Assembly: GCA_914767715.1 (NCBI GenBank)
Contig: OU612071.1
Span: 25,419,681 to 25,483,680, forward strand
Source of the DNA: Membranipora membranacea
Lineage: Eukaryota; Bryozoa; Gymnolaemata; Cheilostomatida; Membraniporidae
Length of the DNA: 64,000 nt
Reading direction: 5' to 3'
This document shows, one piece after another, positions 60,413-64,000 of this stretch; position 1 is the stretch's first letter; each line of letters opens with the position of its first letter. A model generated the notes under the pieces. The model worked only from the letters and a program-made list of their open reading frames with translations, searched no databases and was not told the origin of the DNA. The translations under genes were made by a program, and so were the position numbers.

Positions 60413-63400
60413 GTTGTTTTGTAATCACCAGTCTCTATCGGATACTATTATAAAATTACACAAGTTACTCTAGCCTAGTGAAAATAGTCTGTTAGCTGAC
60501 CATCTGCTCCTATCTGAGGTTTGACTCAAACAAAATCTACAAGAGATACAGAGGGATCAAAACTGTCTTTGAAAGTTACTATAGCCTTAGTTCTTCACTT
60601 TAAAGCTGTGAGTCTGGGGTAGAGAGAGATGGTTCGTCATATTGTTATAACTCGTTTGTAGAAGTTACTGTCTCATTCACAGACAGAGTTACAGACGACC
60701 TGGTCTGATATACAACAGAAATCATCACAGAGACGTCTTTATATAAATAATACGACTCAGATGTTAAATACTATAGAGGATGAGAGAACTAACAGGGTAT
60801 GACATCACTTCTAGTCTGTCTCAGACTCCCAGTCTGAACAGCATGGTATCAATAGTCTCATCATATTTTTGGATCAAAATCAAGCATCATATCTGGTATT
60901 ACAATGCTATCTTGTCAAATCTCCCCTGAAACGGCCTCGCATCTGATACAAGATGAAGAATATACATCATTGTTGACCTATCGGTTTCTGTCACTGCATT
61001 GGGTTTTAAAAAAAGTCAACTAATTTTCTCCCTATCTGAGATGTATTACTTTAACCTCCTGCTATGAAAATTTACAATATTATGTTATTTGTCAGGGAAA
61101 TTTGAGAGTACACCACAACCTTACTGGTTTATTTACTTCTGTTCGTAGGTCACTGTAGTACTGAGTAAGTACACAGATATTCTGAAGTCGATCGCTCACG
61201 CTGTAAAACCCGACCTTGATAAGGTTATAGACAAGGAATCACAGCTACTTAATAAGACTATACTGAGTAACAGAAGATGTTACTGTGAGCTCAATATGAG
61301 ATTATTATCAGCTGATATAGAGAGGGAGAGAAAGATGCATGACCTATATAACCTCAAAAATAAAGAATGGAAAAAATTCAAGGCAACTTAGGGATTAGAA
61401 AACCAAGTCGGTGATGACTTCAATATCCTATCATCCACCACCTGTACGGGCTATTTGAGGCCAAGATTTATGAGTTGAGGGAGGAATGTAATTTCATTGA
61501 CAGATTTGCCTGAAGCTGTCCTCTTTTCATGAACTTACTTCAAGGAGTGGGCAACTTATAATTTGATAACTAAAATCATGTTTTGAATTTCTATTTTACT
61601 CCAGTCTAGAAGTAGATGTAGATAATTAATTATTCATGTTATTATGTTTTAGGTAGCGGAGGCTCTGAAGTCATTTGAGGATTTCATGACACAGAAATGT
61701 ATCACAAATCCAACATCAGTAACTGATGTGATCAGGAATATGGTGGAGGATCAGAGACGAGAGACGAGTACAACAGAAAAGGATCGAACTACTCGATACA
61801 ATCAAGTAAGTCCCAATATTCATACATGGAGTTTTATGTCACTTGAATAGTTTGGAATATTAGATACTCCTAGAACTCTCATTATCCCGTTCATAAAATT
61901 CCCCTACTAAAACCCAAAGCTAATACTATTCTATGGAAGAATGAGGAATGCTTGAACTGATGCTGTCACGCAAGGAAATGCACACTCATTGAATTCTGTA
62001 GAGGTTGGAGATAACTAATCGATGCTTTTATCTCAGAATATTCACCTAATTGTAAAACTCAGGGTATGAAATCAATCAAATTGGTGAAACAGTGGCATTT
62101 TCACCATGTTACTAGTTAAAACTGATGATATTATCACTTAGCCATTTATTTCACCATCTGATTTCATTAGTTTCTGTAAATTACTCCCCCTTTAGGTAAC
62201 AAAGCTGAGAATAAGGGCAGATTATGTTATACCGAAATAAGTCGTAAATGGGGATATTCACGATTCTAGTGGCAATATATGGTGGGATCAATCGCTGTTC
62301 TACCTCATCACCATCTCAGCTTTGTTAATTTTCTGTTACAGAGAGTTCAGACCCCCGACAGCCACTAAGAAGTCAGTCTATACTTGGAACGATCAGATTG
62401 AGGAGTTGTCTTCTCTTCTGAGTGAAGTGAATCAGAGATACATGCAGCAGGTATATGAGGAATATGAGAAAGTCTGTGAGAAATGTGCTAACAAGGCTAC
62501 ACAACTCAGGGTATGTATATGACTACTGTACACATCTCAACACTTTGTTCCACAGGGTGTCCTTCAGTCATCAATCTGTAGCTTCATGGCCTACCACCTC
62601 AAATCTATACCCATCCATGCCTGACAATCTATACTATGCTAGTTTCATAGATGAATGGTTGCCCATAGCTATATCAGGGAAATTCAGACATGCTGGGTGT
62701 CCTTGCTATATATGATGTCATCAACAGAGTCAGCACAGTGATGTTGTACAAAGGGGTTAACTCTGGTTTATGAGTATGTCAACTTATTCTTCACCACCTA
62801 TTCTAAGTGCTAGCTTACGATGTACATATTCGAATTATCTAAGTTTGAGACTGTTTTATATGTGCATAGAGTTATCTTATTTTCAGACTGAGTTGATTAA
62901 GTCCGGCGCTGTGTTACCCCAGGAAGCGGATCAGTTAGTAAATGATGCTCTTATACCGATGATCGGAAGTCAACAGAAGATTTACGAGGCTAATAGGGAA
63001 CAGATTGATGTAAGTCTGTAGTTTCAGTATTGAGTTTATATATTATCTGCCCTTAGTGTGGAAGGTATATCATAAAATGGCTTTTAATGTAGTATTATAT
63101 ATAAGTGTAGTGTAGGATAGTATTTATAGTAATCTAAAGAATAAAGTTTTTGATTCTTTGTCTCATAGACTTTGATATTTAGTCTTGGTACTCCTTTTAC
63201 ATATCACATCTCAAGCATTGATCATCTAGGGTAGTTCTAGCTTTCCTCTCCCTCAACTCAAGATTCAGTGAGCCTGAATAATATCAGAGTCTCACATCAG
63301 CCTCACCAGGGCTTAATGCTGATTGTTTACAGAGAGAGAGAGATTGAGAAGCAGGGTAATCAGATAACAGAACAACTTCAGCTTCTATTTAAGTATTGTC

Positions 63401-64000
63401 AGGGAGCTGCTCATATCTGGGATGTTCATGAGGTACGTATTACACTAGAGTTACCAAGAAATATGAAATACTGTCTGAAAACAGTTTGATGAGGGACCCT
63501 GAAGATCTCATCATTCCTAAGGAAGTTCCCTAATACTGGCATGACGTGATGGGTCTTTCTATTAAAAACAGCCAAAATCACAATCTGACCACTCACTGAC
63601 TGAGTGATTGAGACCTGCTAGTGTCTTGCTCACAAATCGCTCACCCATAGATTGAACTATATACATTATGAGTGAGCGATCTTGGAAGGAATTTGTCTAA
63701 TTGAAACACCAAGTGAGCGTTAATTTTGAGCGATGTGATGGTGATGATTTGCTATAGTAAAGCATCGATCTTTCTAATTAAAAGACCCCCCTGGCTGTTG
63801 TTTATAAAGCTTTTGAGACGTAGTTGTTCATTTACAGATTGGATTAGCTCAGACAGAGAGAGCTTTACAGGAAAAGTTACTGCTGGCCAGACGAGATCAC
63901 GACCTTGAGAATCAGGATAGAGAGAATCAGCTCGATATAATAATGGATAAGATTAGGCAAGACGCTAACGAGATCAACCTCTCTAAAAATCTCAAAAAGG

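Larger units (their letters stand above)
57000..63999 (+). pseudogene. CCDC180: CCDC180-like gene, right copy, exons 1-13, broken
   Basis: Exons: 57000-57113 (ATG), 57436-57672, 58845-59053, 59328-59416, 59642-59729, 59968-60072, 60662-60796, 61149-61382, 61653-61805, 62342-62510, 62887-63009, 63333-63432, 63838-63999 (ends one base before the window edge). It keeps the whole of exon 3 (ends ENPVLYK) and exon 6 (ELEPRVEKAGYNLMEK), both damaged in the left copy. Its own lesions: TGA at 57628-57630 in exon 2 (TCA on the left); 25 nt lost at the end of exon 5 including the donor; 14 nt lost at the exon-8 donor, leaving AAG|gcaact; a 7-nt tandem duplication in exon 9 (about 61754-61767) that shifts frame; a 4-nt longer AG run at the start of exon 12. 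Exons 5 and 10 have in-frame additions of 12 and 9 nt relative to the left copy. A hAT-like element sits in intron 2. Domain assignment (DUF4455 coiled coil) as for the left copy. Confidence 0.8.

Overview
This is a piece of an AT-rich animal nuclear genome. The evidence is GT-AG introns, non-LTR retrotransposon (LINE) fragments, tRNA-derived SINEs, hAT-type and foldback DNA elements, a nuclear-type tRNA-Arg, and an intron-rich gene of the ciliary coiled-coil CCDC180 family. There are no bacterial operons, Shine-Dalgarno sites or CRISPR arrays. A marine invertebrate is likely, but the species and phylum cannot be fixed from the sequence.

Layout. 1-4345: repeats, including oppositely oriented ~17-bp minisatellite blocks that look like the arms of a foldback element. 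4346-11420: a two-exon gene for a ~1093-residue protein with an N-terminal GlnD/DUF294-like nucleotidyltransferase (NTase) region and a long TPR solenoid (copy 1). 11421-12540: repeat debris. 12544-23477, minus strand: a broken CCDC180-like gene with a tRNA-Arg(UCG) in an intron. 23478-24650: flank shared with the right arm. 24651-33477: an accessory block found only in the left arm, rich in hairpin elements and minisatellites, with a few exon-like islands. 33478-35677: left arm resumes. 35678-41604: LINE fragments and two weak exon-like islands. 41605-51010: a second, direct copy of the NTase-TPR locus, preceded by three tandem ~1.1-kb units where copy 1 has one. 51838-54535: a LINE. 54536-64000: right arm, with a second CCDC180-like copy on the plus strand and the same tRNA.

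Two duplications therefore overlap here: a direct duplication of the NTase-TPR locus (about 37 kb between units) and a large inverted duplication carrying CCDC180 and tRNA-Arg. Both CCDC180 copies are broken, each by different lesions. NTase-TPR copy 2 has lost the catalytic carboxylate stretch through a 73-nt deletion with microhomology, yet the remaining 893 codons are open.

The most interesting signal is in the NTase-TPR pair. Flanks, intron and the middle of the protein are almost unchanged between copies, but the first TPR stretch differs at about a quarter of its residues, with more replacement than silent changes. That pattern is expected of a diversifying recognition family, possibly in immunity; the function is inference only.
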